Shown piece after piece: positions 38,513 through 47,407 of a stretch of DNA of 64,000 nucleotides. Location of the stretch: assembly GCF_051859345.1 (NCBI RefSeq), contig NZ_JBHYFV010000001.1, forward strand, positions 124,001 through 188,000, in the 5' to 3' direction. The DNA is from Marivita sp051859345 (GTDB taxonomy: Bacteria; Pseudomonadota; Alphaproteobacteria; Rhodobacterales; Rhodobacteraceae). The position numbers and the translations under genes are program-made. The notes below the pieces were generated by a model, which ran no database searches, was not told where the DNA came from, and was given only the letters and a program-made list of their open reading frames with translations. Every line of letters starts with the position of its first letter. Within the stretch, counting starts at the first letter, position 1.

Positions 38513-39325
38513 TCAATCCACGGTCACGAACCGCGCCCCGCCGGAACGTTGTCCCACGGTGACCCGCTTGGCCCCGACCGACACTGGCGCGCGGGCGGCA
38601 TCGTTGCGCATCTCGCGCATCAGGGTGCCGACCACCAGTGGCAGAGACATGCCAATCGCCTCTTTCTCGCGACCCGGCGTTTCCGACATCATGGAAATCA
38701 CCGACACGATCCGCAGACGTCCCTGTTCGTTGACGAAAACCGGCGCGCCTGATGATCCGAACGTCACGTCACAATCAAACGTCATCAAGCCGCCCAGATA
38801 AGTGCCCTTGTGGCGGCACCCGGATTCGCGTTGCAAAGACGTGTTGCGCCCGCGCCCGTAGGACACCAGCGTCACCTGCCCGTTTGCGACCAGATTTGTA
38901 TGAACCTTGAAGGGTTCGGCCTCGGTGCTGAAGACCGGGCTGTCCAGACGCAACAGTGCCAGATCGCTCTGCACCTTTTCGGTCAGCGACGCCGCACCCC
39001 CGGCGCGATAGCCCTTTGCCACGACGATCTTGGTGATCCCGCGCGATGCGGCCGTATGGCCGTGGGTGTATCCCGCATGAAACCGCATGGGGTCGCTTGG
39101 CAGAACCTGCCCGCTGGCGTCATCGACAACACAATGTGCGGCGGTCAGCACCAGATCCTTGGCAATCAGCGTGCCGGTACAGGTGCCGCGCCCCAGATCA
39201 AGCCGACCGACCCCTTCCCAGCCAAGCAGTTCGCCCCGGTTGTCCAGCCTGTCCCGCTCCTGCGCGGTGAGTGACATTGGCGTCAGCGCAAGCGCAATAC
39301 TGATGACAAACCGAAGAAACCCCAT
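38513..39325 (-). CDS. exported trypsin-like serine protease
   Basis: About 270 aa from MGFLRFVISIALALTPM, a Sec signal with cleavage near TAQ-ER. The chymotrypsin-fold triad is visible: His64 in LTAAHCV, Asp121 in DLALLRL and Ser192 in FGSSGAPVF (GSSGAP instead of the usual GDSGGP, as in several bacterial S1 proteases). Cysteines at 49/65 and 170/185 fit the typical disulfides. It is probably a small periplasmic protease. A GTG seven codons upstream is an alternative start. Confidence 0.88.
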   Translation of the reverse strand: MGFLRFVISIALALTPMSLTAQERDRLDNRGELLGWEGVGRLDLGRGTCTGTLIAKDLVLTAAHCVVDDASGQVLPSDPMRFHAGYTHGHTAASRGITKIVVAKGYRAGGAASLTEKVQSDLALLRLDSPVFSTEAEPFKVHTNLVANGQVTLVSYGRGRNTSLQRESGCRHKGTYLGGLMTFDCDVTFGSSGAPVFVNEQGRLRIVSVISMMSETPGREKEAIGMSLPLVVGTLMREMRNDAARAPVSVGAKRVTVGQRSGGARFVTVD

Positions 39326-39435
39326 CGCGAACCGCCTTCCCAGCACATTTCACAGAATGGCAGGCTATCGGACCGAGATGGCACAAGATGGGCAGGTTTG
39401 CGTCAACCAGATGCAACTTTGCTGCTGGAAAGACC

Positions 39436-40197
39436 TCAGACGAACTGTTCGCGGATCAGCCGTTCCTCAAGCCCGTGGCCCGGATCGAACAACACACGGT
39501 GCGCGATCGACGGTTCAGAGCGGATATCCACCTGAACCACATCGCGCACGGCGCGCGCATCCGCCTCGGCCATCACCGGACGTTTGTCCGGGTCCAGAAC
39601 GTCGAACGTGACCTGTGCCGTCTTCGGCAACAAAGCGCCCCGCCACCGCCGTGGTCGAAACGCCGCCATGGCGGTGAGAGCCAGGACATCCGACCCGATC
39701 GGCAGGATCGGCCCGTGCGCGGAATAGTTATAGGCCGTGGACCCGGCAGGAGTCGCCACCAGTGCGCCGTCGCAGACCAGTTCCGACATCCGCACCTTGC
39801 CATCGACGCTGATCCTCAATCGCGCCGCCTGTGGCCCGGCCCGCAAAAGCGACACCTCGTTGATCGCAAGGGCCCGCTGGATCGACCCGTCTTTTGTCAC
39901 GGCCATCATCGACAACGGATTGATCACCTCTTCCTCGGCTTCGGCCAGACGCTCTTCCAGATCGTGCTCGGAATACTCGTTCATCAGGAAGCCTACTGTC
40001 CCGCGGTTCATCCCATAGACAGGGGCCGCCAGATCCTGTGTCCGGTGCAACGTGGCCAACATGAAGCCATCCCCGCCGAGTGCGACAATCACATCCGCAC
40101 CGTCTTCGGTGTGATCTCCGTAGCGACGGGTCAACCCCGCCTTCGCGGCCTGAGCAATCGGCGCGGAACTGGCAGCAAAAGCGATGCGCAATGACAT
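39436..40197 (-). CDS. nadK: NAD kinase
   Basis: About 253 aa, phosphorylating NAD to NADP. The ATP-NAD kinase motif IVALGGDGFMLATLH and the second conserved block GSTAYNYSAHGPILP are present. I chose MSLRIAFAAS at 40197, with AGGAT about 11 bases upstream, because alphaproteobacterial NadK normally begins at this strand; the frame extends 29 codons to 40284. It diverges from glyA. Confidence 0.94.
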   Translation of the reverse strand: MSLRIAFAASSAPIAQAAKAGLTRRYGDHTEDGADVIVALGGDGFMLATLHRTQDLAAPVYGMNRGTVGFLMNEYSEHDLEERLAEAEEEVINPLSMMAVTKDGSIQRALAINEVSLLRAGPQAARLRISVDGKVRMSELVCDGALVATPAGSTAYNYSAHGPILPIGSDVLALTAMAAFRPRRWRGALLPKTAQVTFDVLDPDKRPVMAEADARAVRDVVQVDIRSEPSIAHRVLFDPGHGLEERLIREQFV

Positions 40198-40368
40198 GAG
40201 AAGTTCGATCCTATCGGGGGCATCCCGTTCCGAAACAATCACAAACACCTTCCGCGCGCCAGCCATGGCGCGGCTTTGTTGCATCTGGTCGCTTTCCCAT
40301 CTTTGCCTTTTGCCGCAATTCGGATACGTAGCCGCCTAATTCACACCCGCTTCAAGGAGGCCCCGCCC

Positions 40369-41664
40369 ATGAACGCCCCGCACCGCGAAACCGGTTTTTT
40401 CACCAAATCCCTGGCCGACAGTGATCCGGACCTGTACCAGTCGATCACCGATGAACTGGGCCGCCAGCGCGACGAGATCGAGCTGATCGCCTCGGAAAAC
40501 ATCGTCAGCCGCGCCGTGATGGAGGCGCAGGGGTCGGTGATGACCAACAAATACGCCGAAGGGTATCCCGGTCGTCGCTATTACGGCGGCTGCCAGTTTG
40601 TCGACGTGGCCGAGAACCTTGCTATCGAGCGTGCTTGCAAACTCTTTGCATGTGAGTTTGCAAATGTGCAGCCCAATTCGGGATCGCAAGCCAACCAGGG
40701 CGTGTTCACCGCGCTTTTGAAACCCGGCGACACGATCCTTGGCATGAGCCTTGATGCCGGTGGTCACCTGACCCATGGCGCTGCGCCGAACCAGTCGGGC
40801 AAGTGGTTCAACGCGATCCAGTACGGTGTGCGCAAGGAAGACAACCTGCTGGACTACGACCAGGTTCAAGCGCTGGCGACCGAACATCAACCCAAGCTGA
40901 TCATCGCCGGTGGTTCGGCCATCCCGCGCCAGATCGACTTTGCCAAGATGCGCGAAATCGCGGATTCGGTGGGTGCGTACCTGCATGTGGACATGGCGCA
41001 TTTCGCCGGTCTGGTGGCGGCGGGCGAACACCCCAGCCCGTTCCCGCACGCGCATGTGGCAACCACAACCACGCACAAGACCCTTCGCGGCCCGCGCGGC
41101 GGCATGATCCTGACCAATGACGAGGCGCTAGCCAAGAAATTCAACTCGGCCATCTTCCCCGGCATTCAGGGCGGTCCGCTGATGCATGTGATCGCGGCCA
41201 AGGCGGTTGCCTTCGGCGAAGCGCTGCGCCCCGAATTCAAGACCTACCAGCAGAACGTCATCCGCAACGCGCAGGCGCTGTCGGACCAGTTGATCAAGGG
41301 TGGTCTGGACACCGTGACCCACGGCACCGACACCCATGTCGTGCTGGTTGACCTGCGTCCCAAGGGCGTGAAGGGCAACGCAACCGAAAAGGCACTGGGC
41401 CGCGCGCATATCACATGCAACAAGAACGGCGTGCCGTTCGATCCGGAAAAGCCAACCATCACATCGGGCATTCGCCTTGGCACACCTGCCGGCACGACGC
41501 GCGGGTTCGGTGAGGCCGAGTTCCGCCAGATCGCGGATTGGATCATCGAGGTGACTGACGGTCTGGCCGCCAATGGCGAGGATGGAAATGCCGCGGTCGA
41601 GGACAAGGTGCGCGGCGAAGTCGCCGAAATGTGCGCCCGCTTCCCGATCTATCCCGACCTCTGA
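40369..41664 (+). CDS. glyA: serine hydroxymethyltransferase
   Basis: A 431-aa PLP enzyme interconverting serine and glycine with transfer of a one-carbon unit to tetrahydrofolate. The PLP lysine is Lys237 in TTTTHKTLRGPRGG, and the start region has ELIASENIVSRAV and YAEGYPGRRYYGG. The ATG at 40369 has a full AAGGAGG site eight bases upstream; the frame extends 31 codons further with no support. It works with the glycine cleavage operon 11 kb away. Paired palindromes and a terminator follow. Confidence 0.97.
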   Translation: MNAPHRETGFFTKSLADSDPDLYQSITDELGRQRDEIELIASENIVSRAVMEAQGSVMTNKYAEGYPGRRYYGGCQFVDVAENLAIERACKLFACEFANVQPNSGSQANQGVFTALLKPGDTILGMSLDAGGHLTHGAAPNQSGKWFNAIQYGVRKEDNLLDYDQVQALATEHQPKLIIAGGSAIPRQIDFAKMREIADSVGAYLHVDMAHFAGLVAAGEHPSPFPHAHVATTTTHKTLRGPRGGMILTNDEALAKKFNSAIFPGIQGGPLMHVIAAKAVAFGEALRPEFKTYQQNVIRNAQALSDQLIKGGLDTVTHGTDTHVVLVDLRPKGVKGNATEKALGRAHITCNKNGVPFDPEKPTITSGIRLGTPAGTTRGFGEAEFRQIADWIIEVTDGLAANGEDGNAAVEDKVRGEVAEMCARFPIYPDL

Positions 41665-41672
41665 GCAGGGAA

Positions 41673-41716
41673 CACGATGCGTTAACGCATCGTGGAGTTT
41701 CCGTTGACGGAAACTC
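41673..41716. repeat. twin palindromes downstream of glyA
   Basis: Two abutting perfect hairpins: arms CACGATGCG and CGCATCGTG with loop TTAA (41673-41694), then arms GAGTTTCCG and CGGAAACTC with loop TTGA (41695-41716). Each spans 22 bases. They begin eight bases after the glyA stop. Neither is followed by a T-run, so they may be processing or stability elements instead of terminators. Confidence 0.75.
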
Positions 41717-41768
41717 TTGCGGCCCGCCCCTAAACCCACGGGATTTGTTATTAACCAAAGAAGCACAG

Positions 41769-41799
41769 GACGCCCTCGACACCGGGGGCGTCTTTTTTT
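41769..41799 (+). terminator. intrinsic terminator after glyA
   Basis: GACGCCC (41769-41775) pairs with GGGCGTC (41786-41792) and is followed by seven T. It lies about 105 bases after the glyA stop, beyond the twin palindromes, and just upstream of the leuA leader region, so it insulates the two units. Confidence 0.93.
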
Positions 41800-41844
41800 C
41801 TTTGATGACTTTTCTTTTGGGATTTGCCGCGTATAGTCGCGCCC

Positions 41845-41931
41845 ATGACACGTTTGGCCCATACCGCAACCCTGCCGCGCTTTAGCGCGCCTCTTGCGCT
41901 GGCCACCCGTCTTCTCCTAATCCGCCTCTGA
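41845..41931 (+). CDS. leuL: leuA leader peptide (28 aa, leucine-rich)
   Basis: A short frame reads MTRLAHTATLPRF.. and ends ATRLLLIRL before TGA. Eight of 28 residues are Leu, with CTT-CTC-CTA then ATC-CGC-CTC just before the stop, the layout of an amino-acid attenuator. The frame has no ribosome binding site; a TATAGT box at 41832-41837 would start RNA at or next to the ATG, so the leader may be leaderless, as known for trpL of Sinorhizobium meliloti. It lies 80 bases before leuA, the first enzyme of leucine synthesis. Confidence 0.7.
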   Translation: MTRLAHTATLPRFSAPLALATRLLLIRL

Positions 41932-41978
41932 GCGCGGCCGACCCGGCGCGACCGCTCAGAGGATGACCGTTTCGCGCC
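41925..41978 (+). promoter_or_regulatory. competing hairpins of the leuA leader, candidate attenuator
   Basis: CCTCTGAGCG (41925-41934) pairs perfectly with CGCTCAGAGG (41953-41962); its left arm contains the end of the leader frame. GGCGCGA (41945-41951) can instead pair with TCGCGCC (41972-41978). The arms interleave, so the two hairpins exclude each other. Neither is followed by a clean T-run, so control could act by weak termination, Rho or access to the leuA ribosome binding site. Confidence 0.6.
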
Positions 41979-42011
41979 GACGGATTTGGACAAGACAGAA
42001 AGATCAAGACA

Positions 42012-43574
42012 ATGACACAGACTGATAAAGACCGCGTGGTGATCTTCGACACCACCTTGCGCGACGGCGAACAATCCCCCGGCGCCACCATGACCCATGA
42101 CGAAAAGCTCGAGATTGCCGAGCTTTTGGATGATATGGGCGTGGATATCATCGAGGCCGGATTTCCCATAGCCTCCGAAGGCGATTTCCGTGCGGTGAGC
42201 GAGATCGCGAAGCGTTCCAAGTCGGCCGTGATCTGCGGGTTGGCGCGGGCGCAACTGCCGGACATCGACCGCTGCTGGGAGGCGGTGCGCCATGCGAAAC
42301 AGCCGCGCATCCACACCTTCATCGGCACCTCGCCGCTGCACCGCGCGATTCCAAACCTCACACAGGACGAGATGGCCGAGCGGATCGAACAGACCGTGAC
42401 CCACGCGCGCAACCTGTGTGACAACGTGCAATGGTCGCCGATGGATGCCACGCGCACCGAATGGGATTACCTCTGCCGCGTGGTCGAGATCGCGATCAAG
42501 GCCGGGGCCACCACCATCAACATTCCAGACACCGTCGGGTATACCGCACCGGTGGAAAGCGCAGACCTGATCCGCCGGTTGATCGAAACCGTGCCGGGTG
42601 GTGACGAGGTCATCTTTGCCACCCATTGCCACAACGACCTTGGCATGGCGACCGCCAACGCGCTGGCCGCCGTACAAGGCGGCGCACGACAGATCGAATG
42701 TACGATCAACGGTCTGGGTGAACGCGCGGGCAACACCGCGCTGGAAGAGGTGGTGATGGCGCTTCGTGTGCGCAACGACATCATGCCGTATCACACCGGC
42801 GTCGATACGAAGAAGATTATGCACATCTCGCGCCGCGTGGCGACGGTGTCGGGCTTTGCGGTACAGTTCAACAAGGCCATCGTCGGCAAGAACGCCTTCG
42901 CGCATGAAAGCGGCATCCACCAGGACGGCATGCTCAAGAATGCAGAGACCTTTGAGATCATGCGCCCCGAGGATGTGGGCCTTGCGGGCACCTCGTTGCC
43001 GCTGGGCAAGCATTCGGGCCGTGCTGCGTTGCGCGCCAAGCTCAGGGAACTGGGGACCGAGGTGGGTGACAACCAGCTCAAGGACATCTTTGTGCGGTTC
43101 AAGGATCTGGCCGACCGCAAGAAAGAGGTGTTCGACGACGACATCCTTGCGCTTGTGACCGCCACCACCGAAGGCGATGATGCGTTGCAACTGGTGAACC
43201 TCAGTGTCGTCTGCGGCACCGGCGGCCCGGCACAAGCAACGCTTGAAATGGAAATCAACGGCGAGGACATGTCAGCGGTGAGCGAAGGTGACGGACCGGT
43301 GGATGCGTCCTTCAAGGCGATCCGCATGTTGCACCCGAACAAGGCTCGGTTGCAGCTCTATCAGGTCAACGCCGTGACCGAAGGCACCGATGCGCAGGCC
43401 ACCGTGAGCGTGCGTCTGGAAGAGGACGGGATGATCGCCACCGGCCAGTCGGCGGATACCGATACCGTTGTGGCCTCGGCCAAGGCCTATATCCACGCGC
43501 TCAACCGGCTGATCGTGCGGCGCGGCAAGACGGGCAAGGACGTCAAGGAAATCTCGTATAGGGATGTGACCTGA
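42012..43574 (+). CDS. leuA: 2-isopropylmalate synthase
   Basis: A 520-aa enzyme that condenses acetyl-CoA and 2-ketoisovalerate, the committed step of leucine synthesis. The HMGL-like barrel starts with IFDTTLRDGEQSPGATM, carries the metal-binding HCHNDLGMATAN and ends near residue 270; the C-terminal regulatory LeuA dimer domain (about 385-510) is present, so leucine feedback control is expected. Length matches the standard type. The gene is preceded by the leucine-rich leader. Confidence 0.97.
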   Translation: MTQTDKDRVVIFDTTLRDGEQSPGATMTHDEKLEIAELLDDMGVDIIEAGFPIASEGDFRAVSEIAKRSKSAVICGLARAQLPDIDRCWEAVRHAKQPRIHTFIGTSPLHRAIPNLTQDEMAERIEQTVTHARNLCDNVQWSPMDATRTEWDYLCRVVEIAIKAGATTINIPDTVGYTAPVESADLIRRLIETVPGGDEVIFATHCHNDLGMATANALAAVQGGARQIECTINGLGERAGNTALEEVVMALRVRNDIMPYHTGVDTKKIMHISRRVATVSGFAVQFNKAIVGKNAFAHESGIHQDGMLKNAETFEIMRPEDVGLAGTSLPLGKHSGRAALRAKLRELGTEVGDNQLKDIFVRFKDLADRKKEVFDDDILALVTATTEGDDALQLVNLSVVCGTGGPAQATLEMEINGEDMSAVSEGDGPVDASFKAIRMLHPNKARLQLYQVNAVTEGTDAQATVSVRLEEDGMIATGQSADTDTVVASAKAYIHALNRLIVRRGKTGKDVKEISYRDVT

Positions 43575-43584
43575 GCAAAGCGGT

Positions 43585-43625
43585 GCGTGCAAGCACACAC
43601 CCTACGTCGGGTGCGGTGCTTGCGC
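43585..43625. terminator. long hairpin between convergent leuA and helicase genes
   Basis: GCGTGCAAGCAC (43585-43596) pairs with GTGCTTGCGC (43616-43625) and an inner CACCC/GGGTG stem extends it. It lies 11 bases from the leuA stop and 9 from the convergent helicase stop. No T-run is present on either side. Its GTGCGTGC..GGGTGC composition resembles dispersed palindromic repeats, but I cannot test for other copies. Confidence 0.55.
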
Positions 43626-43634
43626 GCTCCAATC

Positions 43635-46082
43635 TCAATACGGCACACGCCATTTCGGCTTGCTGGGCGGTGCTTCGACCTGCGCCAGACCGCTGGTCTC
43701 CAACAGGCGCGTGATTTCTTCCTCAAGCAAGCGCTCATCCGCCATGCCGCGCACTGGCACGCGACCGGGTTCAAGGAACAAGGGCGCGGCGAGCGGCGTC
43801 ACCCGGTCAAGATGCAGCAGGTCGATCCGGTCGCCCACCCGTTCAGCCATCTCGCGGATGCGCGCAAAATCGACCAGACCGCGCATCGCCTCTTCGCGGG
43901 TGATCTGCATGAGCAGGTGGTCGGGGTCGTATTTGAGCAGCGTGTCATAAAGGATGTCCGACGACATGGTCGCCTGTCGCCCGGTCTTGCGCTGACCGCC
44001 AAGATTGCGTTCGATCAACCCCGCGATGGTGGCCGAGGCGCGGAAGGTGCGTTTCATCACCGCGTTGCCAGCCAACCAGCCTTCGAGACCTGCCTCCAAC
44101 GCTGTCAAATCGAACAGCGGTGCAGGGTCGATCACCGCGTCCAGCCCCCAGATCAGCACCGCGTAATCGGTGGCGACAAAGCCCATAGGGGCCAGCCCTT
44201 CCTCCTCCATCCGCTTGGTCAGCAGGAGCCCCAGCGTCTGCATCGCGTTGCGACCGGCAAAGCCATAGGCCACGAGCTGTTCGCGCCCGTCATGCGGGAA
44301 GCTTTCGATCAACAGGCGCCCCGGTTCCGGCAACCGGCTGATCCGGCGCTGCATGTGCAGCCAGTCGCGCGTGTGGCGTGGCAGGTCGGGCCAGTCGTCC
44401 TGTTGGAACATTCGGACAATGCGGTTGGAAAGCTGCGTGGAGGTGGCGAACTTGGTGCCCATGAAGGTGGCGATCTTGGGCTTTCTGCCGGGGTCACGCG
44501 TGACCTCGACGGTCAGTTCGCGCAACCCTTCATAGCGCACGATCTGCCCGCCGATCAGGAAGGTGTCACCCTTGGTCAGCGTTGCGGCAAAGCCTTCCTC
44601 GATCTCGCCCAGAGGCGCGCCGCCCCTGCCCCGCCATTTGACCTTGAGCGTGTCGGTGTCCTGGATGGTGCCGATATTCTGGCGGATGCGCAAAGCTGAC
44701 CGCGGATCGCGCAATTGCCAGTGACCATCAGGAAGCTGCTTGAGCCGCTGCCACTGGTCATAGGCGCGCAGAGCATAACCGCCCGTGGCGCAGAAATTCA
44801 GGCAGGCGTCGAACGACTCGCGGCTTAGATCGGCATAAGCCCCGGCGGCGGTCATTTCGGCAAAAAGCGCATCGGCATCGAACGGGCCGGAGCAGGCGGC
44901 GATCAGGATGTGCTGGCAGAGCACGTCGCGCGGGCCGCGCCCGCGCCATTCGCCGTCCAGATCATGCGCCTTGACCGCCTCCAAAGCCGCGACGCATTCG
45001 ACCACTTCGAAGCGGTTCGCGGGCACCAGAAGCGCCTTTGACGGCGCGTTGTAGCGGTGGTTCGCGCGTCCGATCCGCTGCACCAGACGTTTGACGTTCT
45101 TCGGCGCACCGATCTGGATCACGAGGTCCACATCCCCCCAGTCGATGCCAAGGTCCAGGCTGCCGGTGCAGACAATCGCCCGCAGATCGCCGCGCACCAT
45201 CGCCGCTTCGACCTTTTCACGCTGACCGCGATCAAGGCTGCCGTGATGGATGCCGATGGGCAGCGCGTCTTCGTTGGCAAGCCAAAGGTTGTGAAAAAAG
45301 ATTTCGGCCTGCGCGCGGGTGTTGTGGAAAATGAGCGTCGTCTTGTGTTTCTTCACCTCTTCCAGCACCGCAGGAATGCTGTATTTCGCCCCGCCGCCGG
45401 ACCAGGGTGGTGCTTCGTCCGTCACCAGCATCGAAATATCCGGCTCTGGCCCCGGATCGGCAAGCAGCACCTCGCAGGGATCGGGATGGCGGGCCAGAAG
45501 CCGCGCGATGGCGGCAGGATCTTCGACCGTGGCGGACAGGCCGACGCGGCGCAGATCGGGACACATCGCTTGCAAGCGCGCCAGCGCCAGCATCAACTGG
45601 TCACCGCGTTTGGATTCCGCCAGCGCGTGAATCTCGTCCACCACCACGCGCTGCACGCCTTTGAACATGCGCGGCGCGTCTTCGTAACTGATCAGGAGCG
45701 CCAGTGATTCCGGCGTGGTCAAAAGGATATGCGGCGGGTCGGCGCGTTGGCGTTTCTTGATGTGCTGAGAGGTGTCGCCGGTGCGGTCCTCGACCCGGAT
45801 CGCCAACCCGGCCTCGTCAATCGGCGTGCGCAGGTTGCGCTTGATATCCGCCGCCAGTGCCTTCAACGGGCTGACATAGAGCGTGTGCAACCCGCCGCGG
45901 GGCGCGGTGGCCAGGTCCACCAGCGTCGGCAGAAATCCAGCCAGCGTCTTTCCCCCGCCGGTCGGCGCGATGAGCAACAGACAGGGGTCGGACGCGCGGT
46001 CCAGCATCTGTTGCTGGTGCGGGTGGATCGTCCAGTTGCGGCTGTCGAACCATGTCTGAAGGGAGGGCGGCAAACTGGTCAT
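43635..46082 (-). CDS. Lhr-type DEXH-box helicase (ligase-associated DNA damage response type)
   Basis: An 815-aa superfamily 2 helicase. Motif I is IAPTGGGKTLAGFLP, motif II VVDEIHALAESKRG (DEIH), motif III GLSATVED and motif VI QRIGRANHR; a winged-helix and beta-barrel region follows. The length and the end with RVPVRGMADE fit the shorter Lhr form that often sits with an ATP-dependent DNA ligase and exonuclease. Those partners are not adjacent here. The start MTSLPPSLQTWF at 46082 is the family start; the frame stays open upstream over the antisense of the MFS gene. Confidence 0.9.
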   Translation of the reverse strand: MTSLPPSLQTWFDSRNWTIHPHQQQMLDRASDPCLLLIAPTGGGKTLAGFLPTLVDLATAPRGGLHTLYVSPLKALAADIKRNLRTPIDEAGLAIRVEDRTGDTSQHIKKRQRADPPHILLTTPESLALLISYEDAPRMFKGVQRVVVDEIHALAESKRGDQLMLALARLQAMCPDLRRVGLSATVEDPAAIARLLARHPDPCEVLLADPGPEPDISMLVTDEAPPWSGGGAKYSIPAVLEEVKKHKTTLIFHNTRAQAEIFFHNLWLANEDALPIGIHHGSLDRGQREKVEAAMVRGDLRAIVCTGSLDLGIDWGDVDLVIQIGAPKNVKRLVQRIGRANHRYNAPSKALLVPANRFEVVECVAALEAVKAHDLDGEWRGRGPRDVLCQHILIAACSGPFDADALFAEMTAAGAYADLSRESFDACLNFCATGGYALRAYDQWQRLKQLPDGHWQLRDPRSALRIRQNIGTIQDTDTLKVKWRGRGGAPLGEIEEGFAATLTKGDTFLIGGQIVRYEGLRELTVEVTRDPGRKPKIATFMGTKFATSTQLSNRIVRMFQQDDWPDLPRHTRDWLHMQRRISRLPEPGRLLIESFPHDGREQLVAYGFAGRNAMQTLGLLLTKRMEEEGLAPMGFVATDYAVLIWGLDAVIDPAPLFDLTALEAGLEGWLAGNAVMKRTFRASATIAGLIERNLGGQRKTGRQATMSSDILYDTLLKYDPDHLLMQITREEAMRGLVDFARIREMAERVGDRIDLLHLDRVTPLAAPLFLEPGRVPVRGMADERLLEEEITRLLETSGLAQVEAPPSKPKWRVPY

Positions 46083-46184
46083 GCGCCTTACATAACCTGC
46101 GCAGGGACAAAGAAAAACGTCCGGCGGCATTGCAGCCTGATCCGACTTCGCGGAATGTGCCGGCAAATCCGAAAGGCCGACCCG

Positions 46185-47375
46185 ATGCGCACCCCTCATC
46201 CGCTGCTTCTGATCGCGACGATCTATGTCGCGGGGCTTGGCGCGGCTGGACAATTCTCCAAGCTCGCCGTCAGTTTCGTCACGCTGAGCGATGTCTATTC
46301 CGGTGCAAGTGAGGCGGTGTTGGGACTTGCGGTGTCCCTGATCAGCCTTGTCGGCCTGATCCTTGGGCTGGTGGCAGGGATGGTGGTGTCCCGCATCGGG
46401 GCGCGACGGGCTTTGGTGGTGGCCCTTGCGCTTGGCGCGGTGATGTCGCTTTGGCAGGCAACATTGCCATCCCTGGCACTCCTCATGTTCAGCAGGGTGC
46501 TTGAAGGCACCTCGCATCTGCTGATCGTGGTGGCCGCCCCGACCTTGATCGCAGAGGCCACCAGCGACCGGTATCGCCCTGCGGCATTGACGCTTTGGAG
46601 CACGTTCTTTGGTGTGGCCTTTGCCCTGACCGCGATTGTGGCACCATCGGTGATCGCCAGCGGCGGATTGCCCCTGTTGGTCGGCGCACATGGAATCTGG
46701 ATGGCGACGTCCTGCATCGCGACGCTTCTGGTCTTGCCACATCCGATCATGCAGACGGAAGCACCGGGTGCCCGCATGTCTGTCCTGCGCCGCCACCTGA
46801 CCGCCTATGCGACACCCGGCATTGCAACACCTGCACTTTCCTGGCTGTGCTATACACTGACCTTTGTGTCCGTGCTGACCGCGTTGCCCCTGCTGACCCA
46901 AGGCGACGCGCCGTCCTGGCTTGCCGCGATTGCCCCGCTTGTGTCGATTGGCGTTGCCTTGACCGTGGGCGTTGCCATCCTGTCGCGGCGGCGGGCGCTT
47001 CCGGTGGTCACGATCGGTTTTGCGTCAAGTGCCTGTGCTGCGATCTTCATGTTGGTCACAGGGTTCAGCACTCTGAGCATCCTGATCCTGTTTGCAAGCA
47101 TGGCTCTTGTCCAAAGTGCCGGGTTCGCCGTGGTTCCCCAGATCAATCCGGACGCGCCATCCCGTGCCTTGGCAAACGGGGCACTGGCGCAGATGGGCAA
47201 CCTTGGCAACCTGAGCGGAACCCCGATCCTGATCGCGCTCCATCAGGGCGCGCCGTTGCTTGGGCCGTTCCTTTTTCTGATCACCGCTTATGGGCTTGGT
47301 GTGATCGTGACATGGGTGCTGGGCCGCAAGGCGATCGCGACGATGCCCAACGGCGGTGGTGTTTCAGTCAACTGA
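46185..47375 (+). CDS. major facilitator superfamily transporter
   Basis: A 396-aa membrane protein with 12 predicted helices. The loop 2-3 motif is GMVVSRIGARRALVVALALG, the usual MFS G-x3-[DS]-R-x-G-R-R pattern in weaker form. It starts MRTPHPLLLIATIYVAG with a GAAAGG site upstream. The substrate is unknown; neighbours (helicase on one side, riboflavin synthase on the other) give no hint. Its stop lies inside the first arm of a twin palindrome. Confidence 0.88.
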   Translation: MRTPHPLLLIATIYVAGLGAAGQFSKLAVSFVTLSDVYSGASEAVLGLAVSLISLVGLILGLVAGMVVSRIGARRALVVALALGAVMSLWQATLPSLALLMFSRVLEGTSHLLIVVAAPTLIAEATSDRYRPAALTLWSTFFGVAFALTAIVAPSVIASGGLPLLVGAHGIWMATSCIATLLVLPHPIMQTEAPGARMSVLRRHLTAYATPGIATPALSWLCYTLTFVSVLTALPLLTQGDAPSWLAAIAPLVSIGVALTVGVAILSRRRALPVVTIGFASSACAAIFMLVTGFSTLSILILFASMALVQSAGFAVVPQINPDAPSRALANGALAQMGNLGNLSGTPILIALHQGAPLLGPFLFLITAYGLGVIVTWVLGRKAIATMPNGGGVSVN

Positions 47376-47402
47376 AACACACGAACGCGTTGACGCGGTC
47401 GT
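47359..47402. repeat. twin palindromes between the MFS gene and ribE
   Basis: First hairpin: arms GTGTTTCAG and CTGAAACAC with loop TCAA (47359-47380), containing the MFS stop codon. Second: arms ACGAACGCG and CGCGGTCGT with loop TTGA (47381-47402), with one mismatch. The pair fills the gap between the convergent genes. The layout equals those at 35113-35157 and 41673-41716, with different stem sequences. Confidence 0.75.
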
Positions 47403-47407
47403 GCGCC

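Noticed and set aside
46083..46901. Upstream extension of the Lhr-type helicase frame by about 270 codons
   Set aside because: It is antisense to the MFS transporter gene, which has clear membrane helices and a good start. The helicase start at 46082 matches its family.
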